This document shows, piece by piece, positions 63,781 to 64,000 of a stretch of 64,000 nucleotides of DNA. Source of the DNA: Rhodopseudomonas infernalis (lineage in GTDB: Bacteria; Pseudomonadota; Alphaproteobacteria; Rhizobiales; Xanthobacteraceae). The notes beneath the pieces are model-generated. The model had not been told where the DNA came from. It saw only the letters and a program-made list of their open reading frames with translations, and searched no databases. Location: positions 303,415 to 367,414 of the forward strand of contig NZ_JAJNAL010000002.1 of assembly GCF_022271405.1 (NCBI RefSeq), in the 5' to 3' direction. Positions within the stretch are counted from its first letter, which is position 1, and each line of letters begins with the position of its first letter. The position numbers were made by a program, and so were the translations under genes.

Positions 63781-64000
63781 CCGAACTCAGACTCGTCCGG
63801 GGCGCAGCCCCGGACACCGTTTTGAGTAGCTCCGGCTACGGCGACGGCTACGGCTACGGCTCCGGCTACGGCGACGGCTCCGGCTCCGGCTACGGCTACG
63901 GCTACGGCTCCGGCTACGGCTACGGCTACGGCGACGGCTCCGGCTACGGCTCCGGCTCCGGCTCCGGCGACGGCTACGGCTACGGCTACGGCACCGACTA
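63771..64000 (+). CDS. Prophage protein with (Gly-Tyr/Ser/Asp)n tract, 3'-truncated by window
   Basis: From GTG 63771, which overlaps the previous gene by ten bases, the frame is open to the window end. It reads MEVTELRLVRGAAPDTVLSS, then 27 dipeptides of Gly with Tyr, Ser or Asp, then Thr-Asp. In the tract all Gly codons are GGC and the others TAC, TCC or GAC. The absence of a stop over 76 codons, the coupled start and the regular codons support translation. The fold-bearing part, if any, is downstream. Confidence 0.62.
   Translation, partial: MEVTELRLVRGAAPDTVLSSSGYGDGYGYGSGYGDGSGSGYGYGYGSGYGYGYGDGSGYGSGSGSGDGYGYGYGTD
63831..63992. repeat. Hexanucleotide tract, 27 units of (TAC/TCC/GAC)GGC
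   Basis: 162 bases of uninterrupted six-base units. The fixed half is GGC, and the variable half is TAC (14), TCC (9) or GAC (4) in an order with no obvious longer period. Third positions are always C. Such a tract can change length by slippage or recombination. Confidence 0.92.

Larger units (their letters stand above)
54104..64000. mobile_element. Left part of a temperate prophage (lambdoid-type layout), runs off the window
   Basis: A tyrosine integrase next to tRNA-Cys, a long leftward operon of tiny overlapping genes, an S24 repressor facing a Cro-like gene, and paired operators together identify a prophage. Structural, packaging and lysis genes are not in view and must lie to the right. 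The left boundary is placed at the tRNA by inference; the attachment core was not determined because the right end is outside the window. Confidence 0.85.

Noticed and set aside
63831..63992. CRISPR array
   Set aside because: The units are six bases and contiguous without spacers; this is a coding microsatellite.

Overview
The window is about 65% GC with strong G/C preference at third codon positions. Its gene content (leucine catabolism, an Aap-type amino-acid transporter, TRAP transporters, lipid A-type glycolipid genes, several families of palindromic intergenic repeats) suggests an alphaproteobacterium of the Nitrobacteraceae/Bradyrhizobiaceae, most like the Rhodopseudomonas palustris group. 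This placement is inference from protein character and repeat families; no 16S rRNA is present.

Bases 1-54,100 are ordinary chromosome. They hold, in order: the 3' part of a biotin-dependent acyl-CoA carboxylase with HMG-CoA lyase (leucine/isovalerate degradation); an isochorismatase-family hydrolase divergent from a LysR regulator; a leftward TRAP transporter operon dctP-dctQ-dctM; small genes including a GrlR-like protein and a periplasmic FKBP; a two-gene ThrE-type exporter; two glycosyltransferase-like genes; DUF3833, DUF4336 and an MHS-type major facilitator. An AT-richer islet of poorly conserved short ORFs (about 17.9-19.1 kb) ends at tRNA-Arg(UCU). Next come a bacterial alpha-2-macroglobulin coupled to penicillin-binding protein 1C, then a rightward GT39/PAP2/GT2/lipid-A-N-domain cluster that looks like lipid A or glycolipid modification; cystathionine beta-lyase; the aapJQMP transporter operon; cysK; a leftward FAD-oxidoreductase/DUF1365/cyclopropane-synthase operon; a complete RND efflux operon (outer membrane factor, adaptor, two pumps); a DTW-domain tRNA modification gene; and an L,D-transpeptidase.

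From tRNA-Cys(GCA) at 54,030-54,103 to the window end lies the left part of a temperate prophage. A tyrosine integrase faces the tRNA. It ends a leftward operon of about sixteen small genes, mostly joined by 1-4 base start/stop overlaps. The immunity region is laid out as in lambda: a leftward S24 repressor with a second gene behind it in the rex position, and a rightward Cro-like gene. Five copies of a palindrome of type ATGCG-N3-CGCAT flank them, two at a leftward promoter (OL-like) and three between the repressor and Cro-like genes (OR-like). A parS-like palindrome sits at the predicted start of the leftward transcript. At the right edge an open reading frame enters a (Gly-Tyr/Ser/Asp)n tract built from 27 hexanucleotide units and runs out of the window.

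At least five families of interspersed palindromes are present. Most copies lie between convergent genes, but one is inserted in frame in pbpC and must be translated if the membrane anchor of PBP1c is to be made.
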